Below, piece by piece: positions 40,166-48,358 of a stretch of 64,000 nucleotides of DNA. Origin of the DNA: an uncultured Erysipelotrichaceae bacterium (GTDB taxonomy: Bacteria; Bacillota_I; Bacilli_A; Erysipelotrichales; Erysipelotrichaceae); contig OMXQ01000002.1 in the NCBI GenBank assembly GCA_900315065.1, forward strand, positions 1-64,000, read 5' to 3'. The position numbers and the translations under genes were made by a program. Below the pieces are notes generated by a model that was not told the origin of the DNA, searched no databases, and saw only the letters and a program-made list of their open reading frames with translations. Each line of letters begins with the position of its first letter. Position 1 is the stretch's first letter.

Positions 40166-42484
40166 TTACCGGCTGGCATAGTCAGCTTCCATGGCCTGGT
40201 CCGCAGGCAGCGGCTTGTCAAAGTAGTAGCCCTGGATCTGATCAATGCCGATTGTCACTGCCAGATCATATTGTTCTTTTGTTTCTACCCCTTCGGCAAC
40301 GATCTGCTTGCCGGATTCATGGACAAGCGCAGTCAGGTTGGCAATAAAGTCAGATTTTCCCGGCACCAGGTAGGTATCAATCAGAGATTTGTCAAACTTG
40401 ATGAAATCGACCGGCAGCTGGGTCATGGACGTGATGGAAGAATAGCCGGTGCCGTAATCATCGAGGGCAAGATCCATGCCCATTGCATGAATATTATGGA
40501 AGAATTCCGTGCTTCTTTCCTTGTCGGAGAAAACAGAGCGTTCGGTAATTTCAATCTTGATTCTGTCTTCCGGAATCTCATATTTCTTTAATAGTTCCTG
40601 CAGGAAAGTACAATATCCGGGGTCTTTGAGCTGGCGGGCTGAGTAGTTGATGGATACCACCGGCAGTTTTCTGCCTTCCTTTTTCCATCTGCCCATCTGT
40701 GTAACGACCATTTCTGTCACGATTCTGTCCAGCTGGATAATCAGGCCGCTTTCTTCAGCCGCCGGGATAAACTGATCCGGGTAATATTGATTGTCCTTGT
40801 AGCGGCACAAAGCTTCAAAACCGTAGATGTCTTTCGTCTTAGTACATACCTGCGGCTGATAGAGAACATAGAAGTTTTTCTGACGAATTGCTTTTGTCAG
40901 ATCATCCACAACTTTGGATTTCTGATCCAGTTCCTGCCGCATCTGTTCATCAAAGAAATGAAGACCGTGGCGCTGGTGGATGCTTCTGCCCTGGAACATG
41001 GCAATCTCTGCATGAGCCAGTAATTCGCTGGTTGTTTCATTTTCTTTTCTGACCGCAAAGCCCATGGACAAGGAAACATCCGGCTGGTAGTTCTCATATG
41101 TATAAGCAGTATGAATCAGAGCATCAAGGCGGCTGATCAGAGCAGGATCCAGGGAAATGTCTTTTTTGAAGAGGAGGAAGAATTCATCGCTGCCAAGTCT
41201 GACTGCCATCGTCTCAGGGATGCTTTCAATTCTTCTGGCAAGTGTCTTCAATACTTCATCACCGCACAAGTTGCCGTATTTGTCATTGATAAACTTGAAA
41301 TCATCTATATTCAGAACACAGGCAGATCGGTAAGAAGAAGTGTCAAGGGCAAAGAGTCCGTTTCTGTTCATCAGTCCGGTCAGAGAATCAAAGTACAATT
41401 CGTGGCGGAGTTTCTTTTCGCTTTTCCGCAATCTCTTTGCATCATTGCCTGTCTGGACCATGCCGATAAACAAATTGGCAAGAACCAGCAGGAAGGAAGT
41501 AAAAATAAATGCGGCTGGTTTCAGAATGTCCTGGTATTGGTCAAAGAGATCGTCCCTGGCATTGATCCGCGTCGAATTTTCCGGAAGATCCTTTCTGGAT
41601 ATGTGATATTCATTCATCTTGTCCTGGTCAAAGACGTAAGTCATCTCATCCGGCAGCAGCGGCTGGATTTCTGAAGGAGATGTTCCGTTTATAATCTGAA
41701 ATGCCATTTCTGCTGCCTGAACACCAAGTTTTTCTGCATCAACAAAGCCGCCGCCCAGGGCCCCGCTGCCTACACCCCCTGTCGTAGCCCGGAAAAGAGG
41801 CTGATATGACTGGCTGGAGATCAGTCTGCACATATCATCAATGGAATAGATATTGCCTTCTGCATCATAATAGGCAGATAGTTCAAATATAATCGAATGA
41901 TCATTGATCGCAGCTGCTTTTTTCTTCAATTCTGATTTTGTATAGTCGCTTGTACAGATGATGTCAAATTGATAGCCGGGAAAATCCTTTTCCAGTTTTT
42001 TCACTTCGAATGCATCAGCCTGGCCAGTGCTTGTATCGTCGACAAAAGTCACGAAAGTATCGTATTGGGGAAAGAGTTTCGCAGCTTCTTTATAAACCGA
42101 AAGGTAATAGCCCTTGGACAGAACACCGGTTGCCCAGCCTTGCTGATGGACCTTTTCTGCATAGTCAATATTATCGATGCCCAGATACACTGCCGGTATG
42201 TCTTTGAAAAGCGTATCCCGGTTTTCATCAAAGAAAACCAGAGCAGCATCATCACCGGTGATCACAACGTCATATTGCGTATTCTGCATTTTATATGCAA
42301 GCAGGTCCCTGAATTTTTCTATGTTTTCCTTTTCCGGATGATTTTTGGTATCCATGTATTCGGTATCGAGCATAACCCCGTTATCTTTGCATGCACTGTA
42401 AATGCCTTTCCACTGATCAGGAACCGGGAAATGAGATTGGGAATAGGAAGAAAGGAATAAAACACGATGCTGTCTTTCACCCAT
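40166..42484 (-). CDS. Sensor GGDEF-EAL protein, probably missing its in-frame N-terminus
   Basis: 772 residues in this frame: a periplasmic-binding-type sensor (about 1-290, starting HRVLFLSSYSQSHFPVPDQW), a membrane helix near 325-347, a GGDEF domain with RLGSDEF (GSDEF, one change), and an EAL domain with FEALCRY, DDYGTGYSS and EITER, apparently intact. It should make or, more likely, break c-di-GMP in response to an external ligand. ATG 42482-42484 has no ribosome binding site; the signal-anchor this protein needs is encoded directly upstream in another frame (42485-42639). A one-base frameshift, real or from sequencing, is the best explanation. Confidence 0.85.
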   Translation of the reverse strand: MGERQHRVLFLSSYSQSHFPVPDQWKGIYSACKDNGVMLDTEYMDTKNHPEKENIEKFRDLLAYKMQNTQYDVVITGDDAALVFFDENRDTLFKDIPAVYLGIDNIDYAEKVHQQGWATGVLSKGYYLSVYKEAAKLFPQYDTFVTFVDDTSTGQADAFEVKKLEKDFPGYQFDIICTSDYTKSELKKKAAAINDHSIIFELSAYYDAEGNIYSIDDMCRLISSQSYQPLFRATTGGVGSGALGGGFVDAEKLGVQAAEMAFQIINGTSPSEIQPLLPDEMTYVFDQDKMNEYHISRKDLPENSTRINARDDLFDQYQDILKPAAFIFTSFLLVLANLFIGMVQTGNDAKRLRKSEKKLRHELYFDSLTGLMNRNGLFALDTSSYRSACVLNIDDFKFINDKYGNLCGDEVLKTLARRIESIPETMAVRLGSDEFFLLFKKDISLDPALISRLDALIHTAYTYENYQPDVSLSMGFAVRKENETTSELLAHAEIAMFQGRSIHQRHGLHFFDEQMRQELDQKSKVVDDLTKAIRQKNFYVLYQPQVCTKTKDIYGFEALCRYKDNQYYPDQFIPAAEESGLIIQLDRIVTEMVVTQMGRWKKEGRKLPVVSINYSARQLKDPGYCTFLQELLKKYEIPEDRIKIEITERSVFSDKERSTEFFHNIHAMGMDLALDDYGTGYSSITSMTQLPVDFIKFDKSLIDTYLVPGKSDFIANLTALVHESGKQIVAEGVETKEQYDLAVTIGIDQIQGYYFDKPLPADQAMEADYASR

Positions 42485-42639
42485 AAGCGAACCGGATGCG
42501 ATCTCTTTAACTCTTGATCTGCTGTTTTCAAATTGTGGAACAGCAGAAAAAGGCCGCTGATAAAGAAGCAGGTTGCCAGAACCAGCAGAATTTCTCTGAC
42601 GATATTTGAATGTTTCCGCTTACTTTGATCTGCTTTCAT
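42485..42639 (-). pseudogene. Out-of-frame N-terminal anchor of the GGDEF-EAL gene
   Basis: This frame opens MKADQSKRKHSNIVREILLV, continues through a hydrophobic helix (LVLATCFFISGLFLLF) and then HNLKTADQELKRSH before becoming nonsense over the 772-residue frame. The sequence is what an N-terminal signal anchor of the downstream sensor should look like. The switch to the main frame needs a one-base change somewhere in about 42485-42530. I treat this as the displaced start of one gene. Confidence 0.7.
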
Positions 42640-42694
42640 CGTATTCCCCGATAGTCTTTATGATCTGATAATTATAATGAAAAATTCAGATTTC

Positions 42695-42714
42695 ATGTTC
42701 TGATATGTTCTGAT
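42695..42714. repeat. Tandem 10-bp direct repeat in the GGDEF-EAL promoter
   Basis: ATGTTCTGAT occurs twice head to tail (42695-42704 and 42705-42714). It covers the -35 area of a promoter whose -10 is TATAAT (42671-42676 on the minus strand). A 10-bp period puts both copies on the same helix face, as expected for an activator site. Confidence 0.6.
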
Positions 42715-42760
42715 TTTCAAATAATGTTGCAGCTTGTCTGCAATTTTGTTACAGATATTT

Positions 42761-43762
42761 TCATTGACCGGATGTAAGACCATCCAGGCCGAAATCAAAC
42801 AACATGATATTGACATTGATGATGCTGTAGTTCTTATGCTGGATGAAATAACGGACAACAATATCTGTCTGGGAAACAGGTGAAAAGGCATAGCCGCCGT
42901 AGGCAAGCAGATCCCTGGTTTCATCTTCATTCAGATGCAGACCGATCGCTAAGGCCAGGAGTTTTTCCTTGGAAGGCTTTACCGTTCCTTTCATCAGCTT
43001 GGAGAAGTATTGCTTTGACATGCCGGCACCATTATAGACATCTGAATTTTTCATGGATTTCTTATTGATGAGCTGTCTTAAGTGAGCAGGCAGGGAATCA
43101 TGAATTGCTTTTTTCAATTCTCCTTCCAGATCTTCTTCACAGATCGAAGAAGCACACATTGGTGCGGAAAGATTTGTGCCATACGAAACCGGTTCTCTTT
43201 CAATCCCGCCGTATTCCATGTCCAGGTTTTCTTCAATTTCTGCTTCATCCACAAAGGATTTCACATCGTTGAAGAGCCTGCCGCTGATTTTATAGGATTC
43301 TGCCTCAAAGACGACCAGAATGATGTCCATTTCTTCTTTCTGCAGAAAAGACATAAAAGCATTCACGGCAATGCGCATGGCTTCTTCTTTCGGGAAATGA
43401 TATGTACCAGCTGCCATGAGCGGGAAGGCAATGGATCTGCACTTCAGGGAAGCCGCAAGTTCCAGGGCATTGCGATAGGCAAGCGATAATAATTCTTCTT
43501 CCTGGTGTTTTCCGTCTATGTAGCGGGGGCCGCAGACATGGATGATGTATTTTGCGGGCAGATCAAAGGCATCTGTATATGCTGCCTGACCAACTGCAAG
43601 TTCCCCGATCTTTTTTCTCTCTGCCAGCAGTTTTTCTTTCCCGGCCGCTTTGTATATAGCCGCATCGGTTCCGCTGCCGATCGTGACGTGAGGATTGGCT
43701 GTGTTTACAATCGCGTCTGCTTTGGTTTTTGTAATGTCATTGCGAATGATCTGAAAAGGCAT
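42761..43762 (-). CDS. Macro-domain protein with C-terminal XRE-like helix-turn-helix
   Basis: 333 residues. The N-terminal macro domain (about 1-165) starts FQIIRNDITKTKADAIVNTANPHVTIGSGTDAAIYKAAG and binds or cleaves ADP-ribose compounds. The C-terminal part (about 235-333) has NSDVYNGAGMSKQYFSKLMK and PSKEKLLALAIGLHLNEDET, a helix-turn-helix-like module seen at the C-terminus of several Bacillota proteins, followed by a conserved tail ending INVNIMLFDFGLDGL. The combination suggests ADP-ribose-linked signalling or stress control; no target is known. AGGAGG lies upstream, and a -10 TATAAT at 43789-43794. Confidence 0.85.
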   Translation of the reverse strand: MPFQIIRNDITKTKADAIVNTANPHVTIGSGTDAAIYKAAGKEKLLAERKKIGELAVGQAAYTDAFDLPAKYIIHVCGPRYIDGKHQEEELLSLAYRNALELAASLKCRSIAFPLMAAGTYHFPKEEAMRIAVNAFMSFLQKEEMDIILVVFEAESYKISGRLFNDVKSFVDEAEIEENLDMEYGGIEREPVSYGTNLSAPMCASSICEEDLEGELKKAIHDSLPAHLRQLINKKSMKNSDVYNGAGMSKQYFSKLMKGTVKPSKEKLLALAIGLHLNEDETRDLLAYGGYAFSPVSQTDIVVRYFIQHKNYSIINVNIMLFDFGLDGLTSGQ

Positions 43763-43797
43763 ATTGCCTCCTGTTTTTCTTTTCCTACATTATAGTA

Positions 43798-44259
43798 TCA
43801 GGCGGAAACAATCGCATCTCCTTCGATCTTTTCCGCTTCCTTTTTTGTCTTTGCGACCAGGATCGAAAGGTCTTCCATTGAAATTTCCTTTACTTTTGAC
43901 AGATCAATCAATGCAGCGGACAAGGTAATAATCGGAAATTCCTTTTCAAAACCGGACCGGTCATGTGAAATGATATAGCCTCTTTTCCTGTCATTTTCTG
44001 TATAGAGAGGCAGAACAAGCCGGCGGAAAGTTCCACACATGGTTCTGCATCTTTCTTCGGCATTTTCTTCTGCTGAAACAAGTACAAAGTCATCCCCGCC
44101 GACGTGACCGATAAAGGCATCAGGAAAAGTGCTGCGCATTGCTGATGCAGCAGAAAGAATGACCTTGTCACCAAGCGCAAAACCATAGTCATCATTGAAT
44201 GCCTTGAAATTATCAAGGTCAACATAAATGATTGTTTCCCGCTCTTTTCTTTCATTCAC
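43798..44259 (-). CDS. C-terminal half of a split CBS-GGDEF protein
   Basis: 153 residues covering most of a GGDEF domain: IIYVDLDNFKAFNDDYGFALGD, then the signature GHVGGDDF. The first strand and helix of the domain (NPLTRLPGNHAIQTQI) are encoded in the upstream frame. It opens with GTG 44257-44259, overlapping the upstream stop TGA; reading back from this GTG the frame stays open and continuous. Either a one-base deletion broke a CBS-GGDEF gene or two coupled half-proteins are made. I favour the former. Confidence 0.75.
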   Translation of the reverse strand: MNERKERETIIYVDLDNFKAFNDDYGFALGDKVILSAASAMRSTFPDAFIGHVGGDDFVLVSAEENAEERCRTMCGTFRRLVLPLYTENDRKRGYIISHDRSGFEKEFPIITLSAALIDLSKVKEISMEDLSILVAKTKKEAEKIEGDAIVSA

Positions 44260-44711
44260 CTGCGGATTTGTGTCTGAATAGCATGGTTGCCAGGAAGTCT
44301 GGTAAGTGGATTGCGATAGGATGCCGTCTGTACGATTTCCTGCAGAAAAGACTGCAGAAGATCCCTGACCGTGACCTGCCCGGCGTATTTTCCGCCTCTT
44401 GTAACTGCGATTGCATCATAGACGGTATCATCCCCGCGTTTCATTGCTTCGGCTGCAGTCAGAGAAACGGGCGTATCTTCTTCAATCGTCATAAAATCCT
44501 GTTTCATGATCTGGGCATTATCAGACCGCTCGTGAAGACCATAGCCGTACATGCCGCCGAAGACATTGAAAAGCCAGTCGCAGGTAATCATTTCCTGCAG
44601 TCTTTCTTCTTCATCAACGACAAAATACTGACGGATATTCTTGTGTTTCAGGGCATAATCATACAGGTCAACTGCTTTATCATGGAGTTTCACGGAAACT
44701 CCCGGTTTCAT
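44256..44711 (-). CDS. N-terminal half of a split CBS-GGDEF protein
   Basis: 151 residues: a pair of CBS-type repeats (MKPGVSVKLHDKAVDLYDYA and QDFMTIEEDTPVSLTAAEAM), a typical VTRGGKYAGQVTVRDLLQSF segment, and the first part of a GGDEF domain ending SYRNPLTRLPGNHAIQTQI before a stop. CBS pairs bind adenosyl nucleotides, so the intact protein would tie c-di-GMP synthesis to nucleotide state. ATG 44711 lacks a ribosome binding site, and the frame runs open upstream with plausible protein sequence (TPAGTALIGQIMKPG), so the start is also doubtful. Family members often have an EAL domain further upstream; none is here. Confidence 0.7.
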   Translation of the reverse strand: MKPGVSVKLHDKAVDLYDYALKHKNIRQYFVVDEEERLQEMITCDWLFNVFGGMYGYGLHERSDNAQIMKQDFMTIEEDTPVSLTAAEAMKRGDDTVYDAIAVTRGGKYAGQVTVRDLLQSFLQEIVQTASYRNPLTRLPGNHAIQTQIRR

Positions 44712-44779
44712 AATCTGTCCGATAAGAGCGGTTCCGGCTGGTGTTATCTTCTGTATCTCCCGGACATTTTTGTTTTTTT

Positions 44780-44808
44780 ATCTTATCGCTGCCTTCTTTG
44801 TGCCGCAA
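44780..44808 (-). promoter_or_regulatory. Promoter of the split CBS-GGDEF gene
   Basis: TTGCGG (44803-44808), 17 bp, TAAGAT (44780-44785) on the minus strand. It lies after the terminator of the upstream gene. Confidence 0.5.
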
Positions 44809-44840
44809 TGAGCTCAGGTCTGATTTAACAAAAGTTTTAA

Positions 44841-44870
44841 AAAGGCATTGGTTATTGCACCAGTGCCTTT
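44841..44870 (-). terminator. Terminator of the GGDEF-EAL-PAS gene
   Basis: AAAGGCA..GGT pairs with ACC..TGCCTTT with one internal mismatch (44841-44870), then TTAAAAC on the minus strand. Confidence 0.65.
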
Positions 44871-44872
44871 CG

Positions 44873-47062
44873 TTATTGTTTATTCTGATATCCGTTCAGC
44901 GTATGATCAATCTTTTCCTGCGGATACAGAGTGACATAGAAGAGGTCGCCTGCTTCTTTGGTACGAACGAAGCGGCCGGCATCCTGTACGTATTTGATTG
45001 TTCCGTCTTTGGTAGTGATGCGGTAATATACGTAATCCCGCTTCGGATTGGTGCGGTCCCCAACCTGTTTCCAGATTTCTTCTTCAACGACGTCAATGTC
45101 ATCCGGATAGACAAGGGTGTGGAAGCTTCTGCCGACGTGCTCCATGAAGTCTTCAAAACTTGTGCAGCCGAATTCACGGATACAGGCATCATTTGCGTAC
45201 AGGATCGTTTCCGCTTCGCTTGCACGGTAGATCAATACTGGTGTCGGCAAAGCATCCGCAAATTCTGTAAAGGAGAATTCCGGTTTCTTCTCTTCCGGTT
45301 TCTTTCTTTCACTGGCCAGGAAAATTTCTTTTCTGGCATTCGGATTATAGAGTTTGTCCCCTTCACCTATTCGCAAAAGATTCAGATAAGCTCTTGTTTT
45401 GCCGTTATCTGCGATACATTTCATACGCAGAATTCCCGAATAACCCGGTAAGACAAGATGACATTCTGCTACTTCATCCAGATGCGCTGCTTTACTCACG
45501 CATTCTACTGCCCGGCGGTGGAATTCATGATCAGGATCATTGAAGACATTTTCTGCTTCCTGCAGGTTGTTGGCACCAAGGATATTGCGGAACCATGGTT
45601 CCAGTTCTTTGACGGCATAGAGAAGCGTGAATTTTCCATTTTCATATAAAGCAACGGAAATAGAATTCTTTTCCGTAATGCCTTCAGAAGCATTCGGTCT
45701 TCCGGAGTTGGTAACGTCCAATATATTCAGCGAACGGATGCTTTTGAAAACAGCGTGTTCATCGTTGTCTTCCAAAGCAATTTTGTTCTTGTCCATGAAT
45801 TCCTTCATGGAAGGCAGATCAAGCGGTTTTGTATAATAGTAGCCCTGGATGAATGAGCAGCCGATGCTGGCAAGGAAGTCCAGCTGTTCCCTGGTTTCCA
45901 CACCTTCGGTTAAGACATGCATGCCGAGTTTCTTTGCCATATCAACAATATCTTCAATGATGACCTTGGTCTTTTCATTGCCTTCCCGCAGGAATTCCAT
46001 GTCGATCTTGATCAGGTCAAAATCATACTTGGAAAGCGTATTGAGGGAACTGTACCCGGAACCGAAGTCATCCAGCCAGACAGAATACCCATCCTGATGA
46101 AAGCGGCGGATATGATTCTGGATAATCACTTCATTGTCAATCAAGGCAGATTCAGTGATTTCAATGCGGATGCAGCTATGCGGAATCTTATATTTAGCCA
46201 GGATATCATTGATGGTTTCGTGCAGATTTTCTACCTGCAGATCATGTCTTGACAAATTGATGGATACCCGCGGCATTTCATCCGCAAGCTCATGCTTGTT
46301 GATATCACGGCAGACCTGTTCCAGCACATACATATCAAGCTTGTAGAGGAGTCTGCCCTGTTCAAGTGCTCTGATAAAGGAGATCGGAGAAAGGAAGCCG
46401 AATTCCGGATCGTCCCATCTCGATAGAGCTTCAAAGTATACAATCTTGTGATTCCATGAGTCAATGATCGGCTGGTAGTAGACCTTGATCCAGTTTTCTT
46501 CCACAGCCTGATCTATATGGGAAAGAATATAGTTGCTCAGGATCAATTCTGATTCCATGCGCGGATCATAGCGGTGAATGTACTGGTATAAGTTGCCGGC
46601 ATCATAATTGCCCGCAATTCTTGCTTTATCCAGCAGAATGGAAGCATCACTGTTTATATCTGTTCTGGTAAAGGAATAGATGCCGCAGCGGATGGAGATA
46701 TTGTACCGGCGGTTCTGAATGAATTCTTCGTGAACGACGTGAGCGATGTCTTCGCTTCTTTCTCTTTCCACAATGGCAAAGAAATGATCGCCGTTTTCAC
46801 GATAAACAAAGGAATTGCCGGTGCTTGTCTTAATCACCTGGCCGATGATTCTCAGAAGTTCGTCACCTGCTTTGATACCGTTGCGGTGGTTGAAAACTTT
46901 GAATTGGGAAATATCAAAATAGAGAAGATCAAAAGCATCCGGGTCTTTCTGCAGAACCTGATGAATCACTTCCCGGAATTCCCCTTTCACAAGCAGACCG
47001 GTAACCGGATCCTGACCGATCTCTTTATATGTGATTTTTCCAAGAATGTGAGTGCTGTTCAT
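44873..47062 (-). CDS. c-di-GMP phosphodiesterase: degenerate GGDEF, EAL and PAS
   Basis: 729 residues, cytoplasmic, no membrane helix. The GGDEF domain (about 15-165) has RENGDHF in place of GGDEF, so it is not a cyclase and may only sense GTP. The EAL domain (about 185-435) keeps YFEALSRW, SINLSRHDL, EITESALIDN, LDDFGSGYSS and EGVETREQ, so it should hydrolyse c-di-GMP. A middle domain and a C-terminal PAS domain follow (ADALPTPVLIYRASE..., FHTLVYPDDIDVVEEEIW). A cre-like site lies in its promoter. It differs from the 40-kb homologue by being soluble. Confidence 0.92.
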   Translation of the reverse strand: MNSTHILGKITYKEIGQDPVTGLLVKGEFREVIHQVLQKDPDAFDLLYFDISQFKVFNHRNGIKAGDELLRIIGQVIKTSTGNSFVYRENGDHFFAIVERERSEDIAHVVHEEFIQNRRYNISIRCGIYSFTRTDINSDASILLDKARIAGNYDAGNLYQYIHRYDPRMESELILSNYILSHIDQAVEENWIKVYYQPIIDSWNHKIVYFEALSRWDDPEFGFLSPISFIRALEQGRLLYKLDMYVLEQVCRDINKHELADEMPRVSINLSRHDLQVENLHETINDILAKYKIPHSCIRIEITESALIDNEVIIQNHIRRFHQDGYSVWLDDFGSGYSSLNTLSKYDFDLIKIDMEFLREGNEKTKVIIEDIVDMAKKLGMHVLTEGVETREQLDFLASIGCSFIQGYYYTKPLDLPSMKEFMDKNKIALEDNDEHAVFKSIRSLNILDVTNSGRPNASEGITEKNSISVALYENGKFTLLYAVKELEPWFRNILGANNLQEAENVFNDPDHEFHRRAVECVSKAAHLDEVAECHLVLPGYSGILRMKCIADNGKTRAYLNLLRIGEGDKLYNPNARKEIFLASERKKPEEKKPEFSFTEFADALPTPVLIYRASEAETILYANDACIREFGCTSFEDFMEHVGRSFHTLVYPDDIDVVEEEIWKQVGDRTNPKRDYVYYRITTKDGTIKYVQDAGRFVRTKEAGDLFYVTLYPQEKIDHTLNGYQNKQ

Positions 47063-47086
47063 AAAACCGCTCTTCTTACATTGTCT

Positions 47087-47095
47087 ATATTAGCA
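47087..47095 (-). promoter_or_regulatory. Promoter of the GGDEF-EAL-PAS gene
   Basis: TGCTAATAT on the minus strand, an extended -10 (TAATAT at 47087-47092). The cre-like site begins 5 bp upstream of the hexamer. Confidence 0.5.
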
Positions 47096-47096
47096 C

Positions 47097-47110
47097 TGAA
47101 AACGCTTATA
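47097..47110. promoter_or_regulatory. Candidate CcpA site before a c-di-GMP gene
   Basis: TGAAAACGCTTATA on the plus strand matches TGWAARCGYTWWCW at 13 of 14 positions. It lies between the -35 position and the -10, where binding would block transcription. Confidence 0.45.
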
Positions 47111-47179
47111 TCGGTAGAAATACATACCTTATTTCAACAATTAAAATATTCATCGCTCCTGATTTCTGAAATAATGAAA

Positions 47180-47208
47180 GCAGAAGAAAAGCCGCTGATC
47201 ATGCGGCT
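47180..47208 (-). terminator. Terminator of the DUF4230 gene
   Basis: AGCCGC / GCGGCT (47203-47208 and 47190-47195), then TTTCTTCTGC on the minus strand. Confidence 0.65.
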
Positions 47209-47226
47209 GATTGATAAATCGGTTTA

Positions 47227-47988
47227 CTAAGCTTCCTTTACTTTGATGACAACTCTGTAGGCTGGTGAAACTTTGGAAACCAGCGGCTGGTAGAGATCAG
47301 CACACGACATTCTTGCATAGTCTTCCGCCTGCTTCATGCAGGTTTCATCATTCAGTTTTTCCCGCAGTTTCTCATCGCACTTCATTTCGATCTGCTTGTG
47401 CTGTTCTTCGGTCAACTTGATGGAACCGAAGGAAAGAAAACCGGATGTCTGGGAAGCGATCACCGTTTTTTCAGGATCGATTGCAACTGTATCAAGAACC
47501 GGGTGCGGAACTGTAACCGTTACGGTATATTCCTTCTTGTCTACGACGATATCATTCTTTGTGATCTGGGAAAGATCGATGGTATAGATACCGGTGCCGA
47601 AGGCAGTGACATCCTGCTGCCTGGAAAAAATGCCAAGATCGAAAAGACCCGCATCCGTATCAGTATAAGTAATGGCAGCTTCCTGTTTTTCTACCTGCAG
47701 CTTTGTTTCTTTTTTATTTTCACCAAGTACTGCATCTTCAAAGTCCGTTGTCTTGAAGCCGAACCAGCCGTGGTTTTCATGAGTCATATCATGATCCTGT
47801 ACCGGTTCTATTCTTGTGCCGGAAAAGTTCAGGCGTCTGTCCAGCTGATCATAGACAGCGATGAAAAGAATACCGATCAGGACAATCTTTACAAGGCCTG
47901 CAAAGAAGCTGCCAAGATTTCTTCTGCGATTTGTTTTTCTGAATTCCTTCAGGAGCTGTTTTTCTGTATCGTTTTTTTCTTCTTTCAT
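47227..47988 (-). CDS. DUF4230 membrane-anchored protein
   Basis: 253 residues: a charged cytoplasmic N-terminus, one membrane helix (LVKIVLIGILFIAVYD, about residues 32-50) and an extracellular domain. The segments VTAFGTGIYTIDLSQI and YTVTVTVPHPVLDTVAIDPEKT are typical of the DUF4230 family, whose role is unknown. An extended -10 TGCTAATAT lies upstream. The neighbours (GGDEF-EAL gene, barstar) suggest no clear role. Confidence 0.8.
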   Translation of the reverse strand: MKEEKNDTEKQLLKEFRKTNRRRNLGSFFAGLVKIVLIGILFIAVYDQLDRRLNFSGTRIEPVQDHDMTHENHGWFGFKTTDFEDAVLGENKKETKLQVEKQEAAITYTDTDAGLFDLGIFSRQQDVTAFGTGIYTIDLSQITKNDIVVDKKEYTVTVTVPHPVLDTVAIDPEKTVIASQTSGFLSFGSIKLTEEQHKQIEMKCDEKLREKLNDETCMKQAEDYARMSCADLYQPLVSKVSPAYRVVIKVKEA

Positions 47989-48078
47989 GGGATATCACTC
48001 CTTCTGTGATTCTCATATTAGCATTGTCCCAAAGAGAACATACAAGGGATGCCTATACACTTTGAGAGGTATGTATAC

Positions 48079-48357
48079 TCAGATATCTTCCGTAAACAAG
48101 AGATGAAGATGCGGGTTATGAATGGTGACTTCCGAGATGACCATCAATGTCCGCCAGGCATATTCTTCCTCACATGTCAGTTTCATTTCATAGCGGGATA
48201 CACACAGAATGGTATCCTGGCTGATTTCTGACAAGGCATCATGCAATGCATCAAGATTGGTGACCGGCAGCTGGAATTCAAACAAAGAAGTGAGATATTC
48301 TCCCATGTCTTTCTTTGTGGTCAGTCTTTTTGGATCAAGATCAATGTATCTCTGCAT
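48079..48357 (-). CDS. Barstar-family ribonuclease inhibitor
   Basis: 92 residues. The hallmark helix NLDALHDALSEI aligns with barstar's NLDALWDAL; the barnase-contacting acids Asp35 and Asp39 of barstar correspond to Asp36 and Asp40, while Trp38 is His39 and the Tyr29 region differs. It starts one base after the barnase-like gene's stop (TAA T ATG), with GGAG inside that gene's end, so the inhibitor is translated with its target. It should protect the cell from the ribonuclease. Confidence 0.85.
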   Translation of the reverse strand: MQRYIDLDPKRLTTKKDMGEYLTSLFEFQLPVTNLDALHDALSEISQDTILCVSRYEMKLTCEEEYAWRTLMVISEVTIHNPHLHLLFTEDI

Positions 48358-48358
48358 A

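Noticed and set aside
42485-42530. Programmed -1 frameshift in the GGDEF-EAL gene
   Set aside because: No X-XXY-YYZ slippery heptamer is in frame and no strong downstream pseudoknot is apparent; a mutation or sequence error is simpler.
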